The notes under the pieces are model-generated. The model worked only from the letters and a program-made list of their open reading frames with translations. It searched no databases and was not told where the DNA came from. From NCBI GenBank assembly GCA_024180945.1, contig JAKSGN010000021.1, forward strand, positions 1,426,001 to 1,490,000: a stretch of DNA of 64,000 nt, in the 5' to 3' direction. Origin of the DNA: Macrophomina tecta (lineage: Eukaryota > Ascomycota > Dothideomycetes > Botryosphaeriales > Botryosphaeriaceae). The position numbers and the translations under genes are program-made. Shown here piece after piece: positions 13,201 to 22,963 of this stretch (within the stretch, counting starts at the first letter, position 1; every line of letters begins with the position of its first letter).

Positions 13201-14420
13201 TCCACTCATCACCTTCCTTTATGCGGATTCGATAATAAGCATCGCGCAGGTCCAGTTTAGTAAAGATCTTTACGGTGCTTAGGCGGTCCAGCAGCTCGCC
13301 CACTAGTGGTATAAAATAGCCATTTTTAACCGTAACCTTATTCAGGCCCCTATAATCCACGCACAACCGCATGGTGCCGTCTGCCTTAGGGGCAAAGAGA
13401 ACAGGCGCGCCCGTAGGCGACTTACTATACCTAATCCACCCCCGTTCCAAGGCCTTATCAATGTATTCCCTAAGAATCCGTAGTTCGGATTAGGAGAGTC
13501 CATACAGGGACATTAACGGTGGCTTAGAACCTACAACGAGATCAATAGCATAATCGAACTCAGTATATTGCGGCAGCTTAGCAGCTTATTCGTCTAAAAA
13601 TACGTCCAAGTACTCCCTATAAGCATCCAGAATCTCGTCGCGGACCTCCTTAGCCACCTTAGCTAGTAGTACGTCTACTAAACCGGCGAGTTTCTTATAC
13701 GGTTCGCATACTCTTTAGATACGGGAGTGCAGCCCCCGTAGGTAGGAGAGAGTTTGGTTAGGTAGAAGCCCTTCTAGATTCCGGTCACCCCCGCCCTACT
13801 TCTCGCGTGCGTTTAGCATGCTTTCCGCCCGCGAGAGGGCTGCGAAAGAGTCAAAGTTATTCCTTTAACTTTCCAGGTCACCCGTAGGCGAGAGCTAGTA
13901 GTCGGACGGCTAGAAAAAGTAAATAGGCTCCCCTAGTTCTAAGTCCTAGAATAATTCAGTGGCGCTTACTAGATATATACGCTCCAGCGAGTTTATGCTC
14001 CAGTAAAACGTTCCTCTTCCAAAATCGATAACCGGCCCGGCAGCCCCAAGCCAGGGCATGCCGAGTATAGCATCGTAGCCCGTAAACGAGCCACTCCAGT
14101 AAGGTTAGGGTTCGGTAATGCGCGTAGCGCCCCCCGAGTCGCACGTGGTAACCCCTATATAATAAGAGTCGTGCAACGTAACGGTGGTATCATCAAGAAG
14201 GCGGGCAGACGGCCTAGCACTAGCTTACACATTTTTACAAGGCAAGTCGCTCTACGCATTCAAGGAACACGAGGTTCAGATCGCAACCACAATCTATCAA
14301 TGCTCGAATTTTAGTAGGACCGGATAGGGTTTCTATCGAAGCGATAATTTCTATGCGTTTTAAACTGCCTCCCGTTTAAGGCCCTAACCGCAAGGAGAAG
14401 AGGGAAGCGATTAGGACTTC
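10240..14420 (-). pseudogene. Degenerate pol of element A
   Basis: Domains on the minus strand are: a protease with the unusual active-site triplet D-C-G near 14285-14330; RT with fingers and palm readable without a stop at 13118-13450 (L-C-V-D-Y, F-G-L-T-N-A) and Y-L-D-D near 13040-13075; RNase H at about 12180-12700; and integrase at about 11000-11700. In-frame TAG stops are numerous elsewhere, so the polyprotein cannot be made. RT places it among gypsy elements. No chromodomain could be read with confidence. Confidence 0.75.
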
Positions 14421-14429
14421 CCTTTTCCC

Positions 14430-15580
14430 GAGCCTTACTTACCTTTATAATTCGCCCAGTTGGCGTGGCCTTTGGCCTGCTTTTCGCCTACGTTCGGGGT
14501 ACTAGACCCATGCGAATCGCCTACGTTCTTTAGGAGAGCTAAAGCTTCGGACCTTTAGTCCCCTTTGGCCTTCTTACCATTCCCAAAACCCTTATGGGGA
14601 CCGTTACGTCCCAGGCCAGGGGTAATAAAAGGGCGCTTAGTCCCCTACGACTACTACCCGTCCTCGCCCTTTTTATAGGGCCTCGTTGCCTCCAGCGTTT
14701 ACTCAACGCGTTAGATTTCAGCCACCAAATCCTCTTCTACCTACACCCTAGTAAGAAAGAACTAGCGCACGAGCTCCGTACGTATAGATAGCAGAAGCCA
14801 AGAGTAAATCCAGTTAATACAATAATCTACGTTCTAAATCCGATACGTAAATTTGTCCTCGTACGTCTTCATTTAGGCGTAGAATTCCATAAACTTCTAG
14901 CCCTCCTTCATCACCGTAGTATAATAACTAACAGCGTTGTCAAGGCGGTAGACGACAGAATCACAAATATAATCCTACACCAACGTCTTAAACTCCTACC
15001 AGAGCAGTGCTGGTTTCTCCTAGTTTATCAGACGTCTTTGGACGTGCTAAGAGAGGGTCTTATATTTAGATAGCCCTTCGGTGGCCCAGAGGGTCCTCCT
15101 AAGGCAGTCCTTATCCGCCCGGTACACGCCGAAACGTGTCTCCACCGCATTCGTCCATAAGTCGTATGAGCCCTAAGTAAGGCCTTCGAGTTTTAGAGGT
15201 AGGTTCCTCACGAGGAGGTCGAGTCGCTTTTCGCTATCGTCCACCCTGCTTTCCGCATGCGTTTCGCCTGCGTTCGGCGTGGGGACGGCAGGTAGTTCGC
15301 CGTTAAGAGCCGCTTACAGCTATTATAGAACCTTAACGCGGTTAAGGCGTTCCAGGAGCTCGGCTTCCGATATACCTTCCATAGGTACGCTACGTAAGCG
15401 TTGCAGTTCGTCGACAGCTGCAGGCGCCCCTGGTTCGGCCGCGTCGCCCATTGGGCGTTCAGCGCCCTGGGCGCTCCTATCGACGATTAGCGTTTAATGG
15501 CCTTCGGGGGTTAATAAGCCTGTTTCTATTCGTTCGCCTCGAGTGTTCGAACGGCTTTGTTGGCCCCTTGTTCCCATCAT
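14430..15580 (-). pseudogene. Degenerate gag of element A
   Basis: On the minus strand a frame starts with two ATGs at 15575-15580, shortly after the 5' LTR. It continues to about 14430 with TAG interruptions at former Trp/Gln codons. A Trp-rich capsid-like stretch lies around 14900-15200, and a Gly/Lys-rich tail near 14450-14560. I could not place a zinc knuckle. The assignment to gag rests on position and composition. Confidence 0.5.
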
Positions 15581-15666
15581 CGTGAAATCGTTCTTTTCGT
15601 CGGAATCGTTGTGTATAGCCCTTCAAGGCCGGCTGCTTTTCCGAAAGGAATTAAGAAGGATTCGAT

Positions 15667-15859
15667 TATAAGCAAATAGGCTGGTTATAAGCAGAGAGCC
15701 TTCAGAAGAGTCATATATTCTCAGGTACGAATCCTTAGTAGTACAGGATTCACCCCTTAGTGGCGTTATATACTAGGGGCCCGTGCGTAGCACGTGATAA
15801 GCACGTGGAACGCACGGTATAAGCACCCTAAGGGTATGCCAGGGCCTATTGTCCTAACA
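15667..15859 (-). repeat. 5' LTR of element A
   Basis: 193 bp, the same length as 8691-8883, with only scattered transition differences. CACGTG occurs at 15791-15796 and 15802-15807. The next coding-strand bases, ATCGAATCCTTC, do not look like a standard TGG-starting tRNA primer site. Confidence 0.88.
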
Positions 15860-15878
15860 TAGAGGCCCACTTATTATA

Positions 15879-17512
15879 TACTAATAAATAAAAAATTCGA
15901 AAAAAAACTTTATTTTTATATTAACTATAAAAAGCTAAATATAATAATAAAAAAAACTACTATTCTTTTTTTTTATTAATAAAATACTTACTAAGCTTAA
16001 AGATATTAAGTACTTTTTAAAGATTAATATTCGTTAGATCTTATATAAAATTTTTATATATTTAGACTCTAAAGATCTTACTATTTTTAGAACTTACTAT
16101 AGCTTATACTACTATAATATAATACTATTTAGACTCTATAATAGTCTTTTAAGCTTTTAGTATTATATTAATAATACTCTTATAGACTACTTAGATAAAT
16201 ACTATCTAATATTTATAAATAATATTCTAAGAATAAAAAATAATTCTATTTAATTATTTTCTTTTTAAAGAAACTAAACCTAGTAAAATATAATTATACT
16301 ATTTATAATAAAAAACTTTATATAATTATCTATATATTTAAGAAATAGTATTTTAAATATTTTAGTATTTTAATCTTTATCTAAGTCTTTACTAACTATA
16401 AAATATTTAAAATATTTATATAATTAAAGTAACTTATATACTAGTAAGTTTAATAAATATAAAAATTTTAAAAATATAATTTTATTATCTTATTTATTTC
16501 TAGAAAGCTTAAGTAGAGAGTTAATACTCTTATTTATTAGAAGTAAAATCTTTTTTAAAATATAAAAAATAAAAAAATTATTTTTATAAACTACTTTTTT
16601 CTTAATAAATTCTAGTTTTTAAATTTATTTATTAAACTAGTTCTTACTTTACTAGAGGTTTTAATTTTACTATTAGTAGAATATCTTTAAAAGATAAATA
16701 AAAATTATTTAAATCTAATCTAGCTTTACTAGAATACTATTATAGATAAAAGAATCTAGAAGCTCTCTTAAAATATTCTAATTTTTAAAAATTAGTTTAT
16801 AGTACTAGAAAATAATACTCTAAAGTAGATAGCTAGTTAAAAAATATAAATAAAAATATAAAAATCTATTTATATTACTTTATTAGCTATTACTAGAATA
16901 ACTAGATCTTATAGCTCGCCTTAGTAAAATATTTAGCTAATATAAATTTTACTACTTTTTTTATAATAAGCCTTTTTTTTATAGTCTATAGCTATAATTC
17001 TTATTTTTTTTAACTAGAGCTCTATTTCTTAAACTATAAATATTATTTTAAACTAAAACTATAAGAGGGCTAACTAAATAGCTACTAAGATATAAGAGAT
17101 CTAGAACTAGTATAAGAAAAAACTAGAGTATAGCTAATAGATTTAGACTTTAAATATAAACTAGTATTATAAGAATATTATCTTTAAGATAAAAAAATAA
17201 AATCTTTATTACTATTTAAAATATAAATTAAGAAAAACCATCTAAAAAACTCTTTTTTAAGCGAATTAACCTATATAAGATTATAAAAAAGATTAACTAT
17301 ATATACTATTTAGAACTCTTTCTAGGTCTTAAATTATATCTAATTATATATATAAGTAAGCTTACTAAAGACCCTAATAATCTACTAGAAGATTAGATCT
17401 TAGATTCTTAGCTATCTATCTAAATTAATAGCGAAAATAAGTAAGTAGTAGAAAAGATTCTAGATTTAAAAAAATAAAGTTATATTTACTATAAAATATA
17501 GTAGACTAACTA
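15879..17512 (+). pseudogene. Gypsy-3 pol remnant: RT to chromodomain, heavily RIP-mutated
   Basis: This is an older gypsy-type polyprotein on the plus strand. RT is readable through the mutations at 15884-16260, in the order of the central RT motifs up to an N-N-I-L trace of the catalytic Y-x-D-D block. At 17270-17512 the frame reads like the integrase C-terminal tail followed by the start of a chromodomain (V-V-E-K-I-L-D-L). The middle was not resolved. The RT motifs differ from those of chromovirus-1 and -2, so it is a separate family. It is interrupted by chromovirus 2b on the left and pogo copy 1 on the right. Confidence 0.6.
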
Positions 17513-17556
17513 ACGTATCCCACAAGCGAGCGTGCCACATAAGCGAGTGTGCCACC
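17513..17556 (+). repeat. Left terminal inverted repeat, pogo copy 1
   Basis: It starts ACGTATCCCACAAGCGAG. Inside are two direct subrepeats with the core AAGCGAG(C/T)GTGCCAC, probably paired transposase binding sites. It pairs with 19319-19362 with one mismatch (CACAT against CACAC). Confidence 0.9.
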
Positions 17557-17631
17557 TTACCAAACCCAACCCACTTTAAGTACAAATAACTCTGCAACGT
17601 CCTGCAAAATCGACTATTTCTAATAGGTACG

Positions 17632-19281
17632 CTATTCTACAGTAGTTTCCGCACCTTTTTGACATGTACGAGAATTATGTCCAGTTTCGCCGCACTGCCC
17701 ACATCGCCGTCGTTTTCTCGCTGGCCCCTCCGATTGCGCACCACTTTGGCGCGTTTCCCGCGAAATCTGTTGGTTAACAGCAGCTCCATCGATTAAATAC
17801 TGCCCCTCCTGAACCGTAAGAGTCCCTCGCTTCTGAATCCGCTTTTTCTGCCGCTTTTTACGTCGCGTTGCGGCCTCGTTTGCCTTTTGAAGATTCGCGA
17901 CTTCCGCCTGCAGAAGAACAGCCGAATGCGCCATCATTTGAGCCCCCTTAGCAAGCTGGTTCAGCGCATCGTTGATTGGCGTTGGTGAGCTGTTCTGATG
18001 CTTTGCAATCCGGTTCCTAATAAGCTCAGTCTGAGAGGCTAATTCAGCTGGGTTGTGCGGTGTTTGAGCGTCCCAAGTTATGGCCTCTGCCTGCGGGCGT
18101 GTCGGCGTCCGAAGCTTGACATCGAGCTTGGAAATCACGGCCTCTGGATCGAGCGGGACCAGTCCTGCGCCTCGGAACCCGCCTACGATATTCTGCTGCG
18201 TAAATGCGGCTTCGAACGCCGTTTTGAACGCAGGCAGAAACTCGAGCTTCGTGATGTGGTTGATGTGAGATCGCATCAGCTCTTCAACCTGCTTTCCGTA
18301 CGCCTTCTTGAGAGGCGCAAAACAGCCTACATCGAGCGGCTGGAGGAGATGCGATGAATGCGCAGGCATGAAGAGCGTGATGATCTTGCGTTCCTGGCAG
18401 AACGCGTCGAATTCGGCCGAATTGTGGCTCGCGTGGCCGTCAAGAATCAGAAGTCGCCATGCTCCAGTTGTGCGATCCTTTGTGTGCTTTTCGAAGTGCT
18501 GCAGCCACTGCAGACCAAGCTCGTTCGTCGTCCAGCCGTTTTCGCTTAATGCGATGACCCAATTGCCTGGTACGTCGTCGCTGTACCAAGCAGAAAGGTG
18601 GTGTTGTCCCTTGAAAATCACGAACGGCGGAATCGCCCAGCCCTCGGCGTTGACTCCCTGGATCACCGTAACCCACTCGCGATTGCCTGGCTGGACTGAT
18701 TTGGGTCGAGCGCGTCGCTCCAATGCTGTGACAACCATTCCGGCTGCAATCATGCCCATGAGGAAGCCGGCTTCATCGAAGTTGTAGATGTCACCGTTCA
18801 CGATCCCATACTTCGTGATAGTGTTCTGGACGAGCTGAAACCATTGCGTGATAAGCTCTGGGTCCTCGCATTTAGCTCGCTGATAGTCATACTTTCGATT
18901 CAGACGTGTTTTTAGCTCGGGAGTCCGTCTTACGAAGTTGGAGGGCCAGTTCTTGCCAACGGTACCTCCGGCGCGGTCGGCGAGTAGCTTATTTGCCATA
19001 CCTTCAACAGCACTTAATCGCGGCGGAAATCCTCGCGAATCTAGATCGAGGACACGTTTGACAAGAACTGATTCCTCGATATTAGTAAGCTTTCGAGAGT
19101 TGGGCGTGCAATCGCGTCGAGAAGGAATCCTGTCGCGTCGTCGCTTAAGGGTCATCCGATTAACGTTAAACGTCTTTGCAGCGAGCCGATTGCTTTGAAT
19201 TTGGCCTTGATCGATAGCTTGCTTCGCTAAAGCTATCTGAGCTTCATGTAAGATGGATTGAGCGTGGGTTGGCTGATGCAT
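17632..19281 (-). CDS. Pogo/Fot-family transposase with C-terminal zinc knuckle
   Basis: 549 aa, an intact frame from ATG at 19279-19281 with a stop near the left inverted repeat. It cuts and moves its own element in the nucleus. Residues 10-55 look like a Psq-type helix-turn-helix and 60-135 like a CENP-B/Tc5-type DNA-binding domain. The DDE_1 catalytic core spans about 140-340; its acidic triad is read as D169 (N-F-D-E), D281 (L-D-G-H) and D317 (Q-P-L-D), with 35 residues between the last two, as in pogo. Residues 455-490 are probably coiled and very basic. A CCHC zinc knuckle (C527, C530, H535, C540) closes the protein. It is identical in copy 2 and has one substitution in copy 3. Confidence 0.93.
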   Translation of the reverse strand: MHQPTHAQSILHEAQIALAKQAIDQGQIQSNRLAAKTFNVNRMTLKRRRDRIPSRRDCTPNSRKLTNIEESVLVKRVLDLDSRGFPPRLSAVEGMANKLLADRAGGTVGKNWPSNFVRRTPELKTRLNRKYDYQRAKCEDPELITQWFQLVQNTITKYGIVNGDIYNFDEAGFLMGMIAAGMVVTALERRARPKSVQPGNREWVTVIQGVNAEGWAIPPFVIFKGQHHLSAWYSDDVPGNWVIALSENGWTTNELGLQWLQHFEKHTKDRTTGAWRLLILDGHASHNSAEFDAFCQERKIITLFMPAHSSHLLQPLDVGCFAPLKKAYGKQVEELMRSHINHITKLEFLPAFKTAFEAAFTQQNIVGGFRGAGLVPLDPEAVISKLDVKLRTPTRPQAEAITWDAQTPHNPAELASQTELIRNRIAKHQNSSPTPINDALNQLAKGAQMMAHSAVLLQAEVANLQKANEAATRRKKRQKKRIQKRGTLTVQEGQYLIDGAAVNQQISRETRQSGAQSEGPARKRRRCGQCGETGHNSRTCQKGAETTVE

Positions 19282-19318
19282 TGTTGGTTGAAGCTAGGGT
19301 GTCGCGTTTTCTTGGTTG

Positions 19319-19362
19319 GGTGGCACACTCGCTTGTGTGGCACGCTCGCTTGTGGGATACGT
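19319..19362 (-). repeat. Right terminal inverted repeat, pogo copy 1
   Basis: The inverse of 17513-17556, ending GCTTGTGGGATACGT before the TA duplication. It lies upstream of the transposase start. Confidence 0.9.
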
Positions 19363-20275
19363 TATTTATCTAATTTTTAATAGTATTCTATTAATAATTT
19401 TAACTATACTCTATATATACTATAGTACTTTTATAATAAATACTTAGCTAAACTAGGCCTATTTTCTTAACTTAAGACCTAGTTAAAATAGAATACTACT
19501 ACTACTAAATAAGCTTAAAAGAGCTTTTACTTAAAAAAGAAAATACTATTATACTCTTTTTTTATAAAATAACTATTTTTTTTAGATTATTCTCTAGTAT
19601 TAAAACTAAACTAATTATTTTTTCTTAGTAATACTTAGTATTAGACTAGTTTATTTACTATTTTTTATATTTTTTTTCTTTTCTTCTTTAGTTTAAAAAC
19701 TTTATTAATTTATATCTAAATTAAATATTATTCTTTATAGGTTATAATAGTATTTTATAATATAAAGATAATCTATAGAAGAGTATTTAAGAATATTTAT
19801 ATAGATATACTAAATAAATAAGCTATTTATATTAAAGAAAAGCTAGGTATATAATCTATAATAATATATAGAAGAATAGACTTAGAGACTTATTTAGCTA
19901 TAAAAATAAATCTTAATCTTAACTTATTAAAAGTAGGGCAGGAATATACTTTTATTAGTCTACGAATATTTAGATTATTATATTTATAATAAAGAATTAA
20001 TAATTAATTTCTAAGTCTATAGTTTAGCTTAGAGAGGCTAGTTTACGAGTATTATCTATTCTTAAAAGAATATCTAGGTAGTTTAAATATATTACTTAAT
20101 AACTCTTAAATAAATAATACTAGTACTAGTATTTCTTAATAAAAGTTACTTAGTAACTATACTAGTTTCTTATTTAAAAGTCTTATTCCATTCCGAGAGA
20201 TTAACCTCTGGGTAGGTGTAAGGTACTTAGGGAGTAGGCCCGGCTTAGGCCCTTGGGCCTATCTACTAGGCTAGG
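19363..20275 (+). pseudogene. Gypsy-3 chromodomain end and probable 3' region
   Basis: The first 150 bases continue the chromodomain interrupted by pogo copy 1. The rest is RIP-mutated sequence in which I recognise no protein; it may include the gypsy-3 LTR. From about 20180 to 20275 the base composition is less AT-rich. Boundaries of the element were not found. Confidence 0.4.
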
Positions 20276-21057
20276 TGTAACGGCGGCCTCTTCTACTAGG
20301 CTTTAGAATCGCCTAGTAGGGTTAGATAGCTAAAGGGTTTACTTTAAAAAATAAGAGAAGGGTAAAGAATTAGAACGATAGTAGTAATTATATAATATAT
20401 TAGTATATAGTATGCGTTAGGCTTATTACCTCTAATAAAGTTATATTAGAACTTTAAATTAACTATAAAGATTAAAGTACTATCTAAGAAGTATATCTAT
20501 ATACTATATAAAAGTTATATTAATCTATAGGTAGTAGAGAATAGTTAGTATTCCTTATTATCTATATATAGTAAAGAATAATTATAATTCTTTATTATCT
20601 AGTAAGCCCAGTAGGTCTTATATAGCTTAGGCACTAAGGCCTATTTTCTAGAATCCGACTTTTATATTAGTTAAGAAAGTATTATACTAGTAGACTATTA
20701 TTTCTTAGAATATATAAGTTATTTAACTTTCTTCTATCTATTTCTCTTAGCCTAAAGCTAGTTTCTAGAATTTATAATTCTTTTCTTAGGAATATTCTTC
20801 CCCTATAGGAGTTTAACTTAGTCGGTATTTCTATAGTCTTACTATATCGCGTAGATATTATTTTTATATAGGCTCTTGTTACTGCCTTACCTAGGCCCGT
20901 ACATGCTATTCTCCCTCGAGGCTATTTTTTCTATATAGGTGCACCGGTGTTACGGCTCTACTATCCTTACGAATTCTTAGCCCCTATAGTGCCTTTTCCT
21001 ATATAGGCTTTCTATCCGTGGGGTTATAAAGCCCTTGTCCCTCTAGGGTTTATAATA
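20276..21057 (-). repeat. Solo LTR, chromovirus-1 family, RIP-mutated
   Basis: 782 bp from TGTAACGGCGG to TATAATA (from CGTAACA), collinear with 36455-37197. The flanks CTAGG and CTAAA are a target duplication with two G-to-A changes on the right. Confidence 0.82.
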
Positions 21058-21602
21058 CTAAATATGGCCTAGCACGGGCCCTTTTTCTTGGTTTTTCTAG
21101 TTTTCTGGCTATAAAGTCCACTGATTCGGCCTAGACCTAAAAAGGCTAGGCTATAGACTTTTAGTAAAGACTATTTTAGATAATTTAGCTTATTAGAGTT
21201 CTTAGGGGTTTTATTCCTTAGAAGTCTTAGAGCCGAGTATTATTTATAATATAAATACTCCGTAGTATGGTTATTATTTAGAATTACTAACTTATTAATA
21301 TTATTTACCTTAATATTATTTACCTTAATATAATACTACTAGCGATCCTAGGTCTTAGCTCTATAGAATACCATCTCTAGTAATCTAAGGTTTAATCTAA
21401 TAAGCTTTTTATTCTCTTCTATTTTAAAGAAAATGCGCGCCTTAGCCGCGTGGCTTAGGTTTCTTATAATTCCGTAGTACTTAACCTTCTTTATAACTTT
21501 CTAACTCTCTAGCGCTATCTATAGTCGTGCACGGATATTCTTAGGCCTTACAGTATCGACGTTAGTGCTAATAAGATCGAGCTCGATCGCGGGCGGCATC
21601 AT
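21058..21602. other. RIP transition zone beside the gene island
   Basis: The sequence passes from AT-rich, TpA-loaded DNA to ordinary composition. The minus-strand frame of the next feature can be followed into this zone to about 21390 if TAG/TAA codons are read as mutated Gln/Trp, so one older gene may run across the boundary. A 15-bp direct repeat (TTAATATTATTTACC) occurs twice at 21295-21324. Confidence 0.4.
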
Positions 21603-22061
21603 CTAAGCCCTAGGGACGGCTAGGTTGTTCATACGCACTGGAACGGCGGTAGTGGACGATGGGCTGCTATTTACAGGTGTCGGCGGGGCCCTCGGAGCAC
21701 GTTCGCGTACGTGGCGTTGATCTGGGACTATGAGCTTAGATTTCTGCGCGTCGACTCTATAAGCGCCGCCATCTGCTTCTCCATTCTTTTCCATGCACAC
21801 CTCTATCTTGGCCTGCGTTTCCTCGAACATCTTAAGCGCACTCGATAACCGTCTAATCTCGTCTTCGCTTTTAGCACTCTGCTCGATAAGGGCATTATTC
21901 TGTTCGATGAACTCTTCGTTGTGCTCAATAATAGCACCAAGCAGGCCAATGACGTCGTCCAACCTCGGTTCACTGGGTAGCTCAGATGCACTCGTCGCGT
22001 GAGAACGGCGTTGCGTGGCTGGTTTACCGCGATGAACGGCGACGCAGTCGGGGCTCTCAGC
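21603..22061 (-). CDS. Hypothetical coiled-coil fragment, probably broken
   Basis: An open frame of about 150 codons on the minus strand, not recognised. From 21962 down it reads as an acidic helical segment (I-I-E-H-N-E-E-F-I-E-Q-N-N) of some 50 residues, probably a coiled coil, then a Pro/Ser-rich basic tail. There is no ATG between the upstream stop (22062-22064) and the helical part, so it is a fragment, an internal exon, or not coding. Downstream the same frame continues into RIP-damaged DNA. It could be the ORF1-like part of an old retroelement, but nothing diagnostic is visible. Confidence 0.3.
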   Translation of the reverse strand, partial: AESPDCVAVHRGKPATQRRSHATSASELPSEPRLDDVIGLLGAIIEHNEEFIEQNNALIEQSAKSEDEIRRLSSALKMFEETQAKIEVCMEKNGEADGGAYRVDAQKSKLIVPDQRHVRERAPRAPPTPVNSSPSSTTAVPVRMNNLAVPRA

Positions 22062-22963
22062 TTAAAGACACGCAGCGCGCCGCGACGCGCCCCATCTTCT
22101 TCGCCCGCCTACTAGACCGGCATCTCGGGCGAGGTATTCTCTTTCTCTCTTTGGGTCAAATGGGTGAATTCGTCCGTGATTTATTACGGTGATATTTGGG
22201 TATTGAGAGAGAAGCGGCCGTGCATTCAGTAATAGCGTGCATTCAATAATCGCTTACGTTGCCCCGTTACCATTGGCTCCAGCTATGGTTAAGACCCACA
22301 GAAGGGAAACTTCAGATAGAACTCGCCGCCTTTACCGTCTGCATCGCAAACCAGCCATCGTAGCCACCTCATACTAGCATCAGCTTCCAGTGTATATACA
22401 ACGGTCGGTGATCGGAGGCCACCACGCCGTTCTGAGCCAAACGTCTTCAGCTCGTAGCCTGTCGCCATTCCCGTGGGGCCAAAGTTCAGCCTCGTGGGGC
22501 AAGTTTTTCTCTTCTGCCTATCACTTATGGCCCCCACATGCGAAAAGCGATCGGCCTTCCAACCGCTTTCGGACAGCCGCGACAAATCCTTGCCGCTCAG
22601 TTCACGCCCAAGTTATATCTTTTAACCGGTTCAGTTATGTTTGGCCCCCACATTGAGGCACCAAGAGTTTTAACTGCCGATCCTTTACTAATTGCATTTC
22701 GATTAATTTGTTGCAGGCAGCCTTACTCCTGCGGGCAGAGAAAGGAGCACCCCGTGCGGGGTTCGTGGAACAAGGGGGGCACGTACATAAATAGCAAGGT
22801 ATTAACGCATATTGTTTTAACAGCCACCGAACTTATTTTTGCTTTGTCGCGAGAGAACGCTAAGTTATATTTTTATTATAGCAATTTCTTGTGTACCTCC
22901 AGCGCGGTTTTCTTTAGTTGCCTATAACCTTTACCTCAGTTACTTTCCCGCAGTCGTAGTTCC
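22062..22963 (+). promoter_or_regulatory. Intergenic region and likely promoter of the membrane-protein gene
   Basis: Ordinary base composition and no convincing gene. Short open frames on both strands show no domain and no splice structure. Near the downstream gene there is a TATA-like ACATAAATAG at about 22785-22795 and pyrimidine-rich stretches before the start codon (22915-22955), common in fungal promoters. No transcription-factor site is assigned. Confidence 0.35.

Larger units (their letters stand above)
8691..15859 (-). mobile_element. Element A: Ty3/gypsy LTR retrotransposon, degenerate
   Basis: 7169 bp with 193-bp LTRs at each end and a 5-bp target duplication TAGAG (8686-8690 and 15860-15864). 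Order on the minus strand: 5' LTR, gag, protease, RT, RNase H, integrase, then an opposite-strand gene, a polypurine tract and the 3' LTR. It is damaged mainly by CAG-to-TAG and TGG-to-TAG changes but far less than its surroundings. It is inserted in the 3' LTR of chromovirus 2b, so it is younger than that element. Confidence 0.88.
7427..15878 (+). repeat. 3' LTR of chromovirus 2b, split in three by insertions
   Basis: The LTR pieces are 7427-7614, 8411-8690 and about 15865-15878. They are separated by a solo LTR (7615-8410) and by element A (8691-15859). The start TATTACAG corresponds to TGTTACGG of the intact 442-bp LTR. The middle piece shares the promoter block and the stretch leading to the LTR end, and the last piece ends CTTATTATA (from CTCGTTACA). 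Base 15879 begins the older gypsy-3. Confidence 0.7.
17513..19362 (-). mobile_element. Pogo/Fot DNA transposon, copy 1, intact
   Basis: 1850 bp with 44-bp inverted repeats, flanked by TA (17511-17512 and 19363-19364), the standard target of Tc1/mariner-pogo elements. It contains one complete transposase gene. It interrupts the gypsy-3 chromodomain, and the reading of that domain resumes on the right. It shows no RIP although it is repetitive and surrounded by RIP-mutated DNA. Confidence 0.93.

Noticed and set aside
18055..18787. Plus-strand open frames of 60-160 codons opposite the transposase (repeated in copies 2 and 3).
   Set aside because: They are shadows of a highly conserved, GC-rich transposase gene, with no domain, no intron signals and no own promoter.
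22289..22927. Short open frames in the region upstream of 22964.
   Set aside because: They lack recognisable motifs, splice signals and codon bias, and they overlap one another on both strands.
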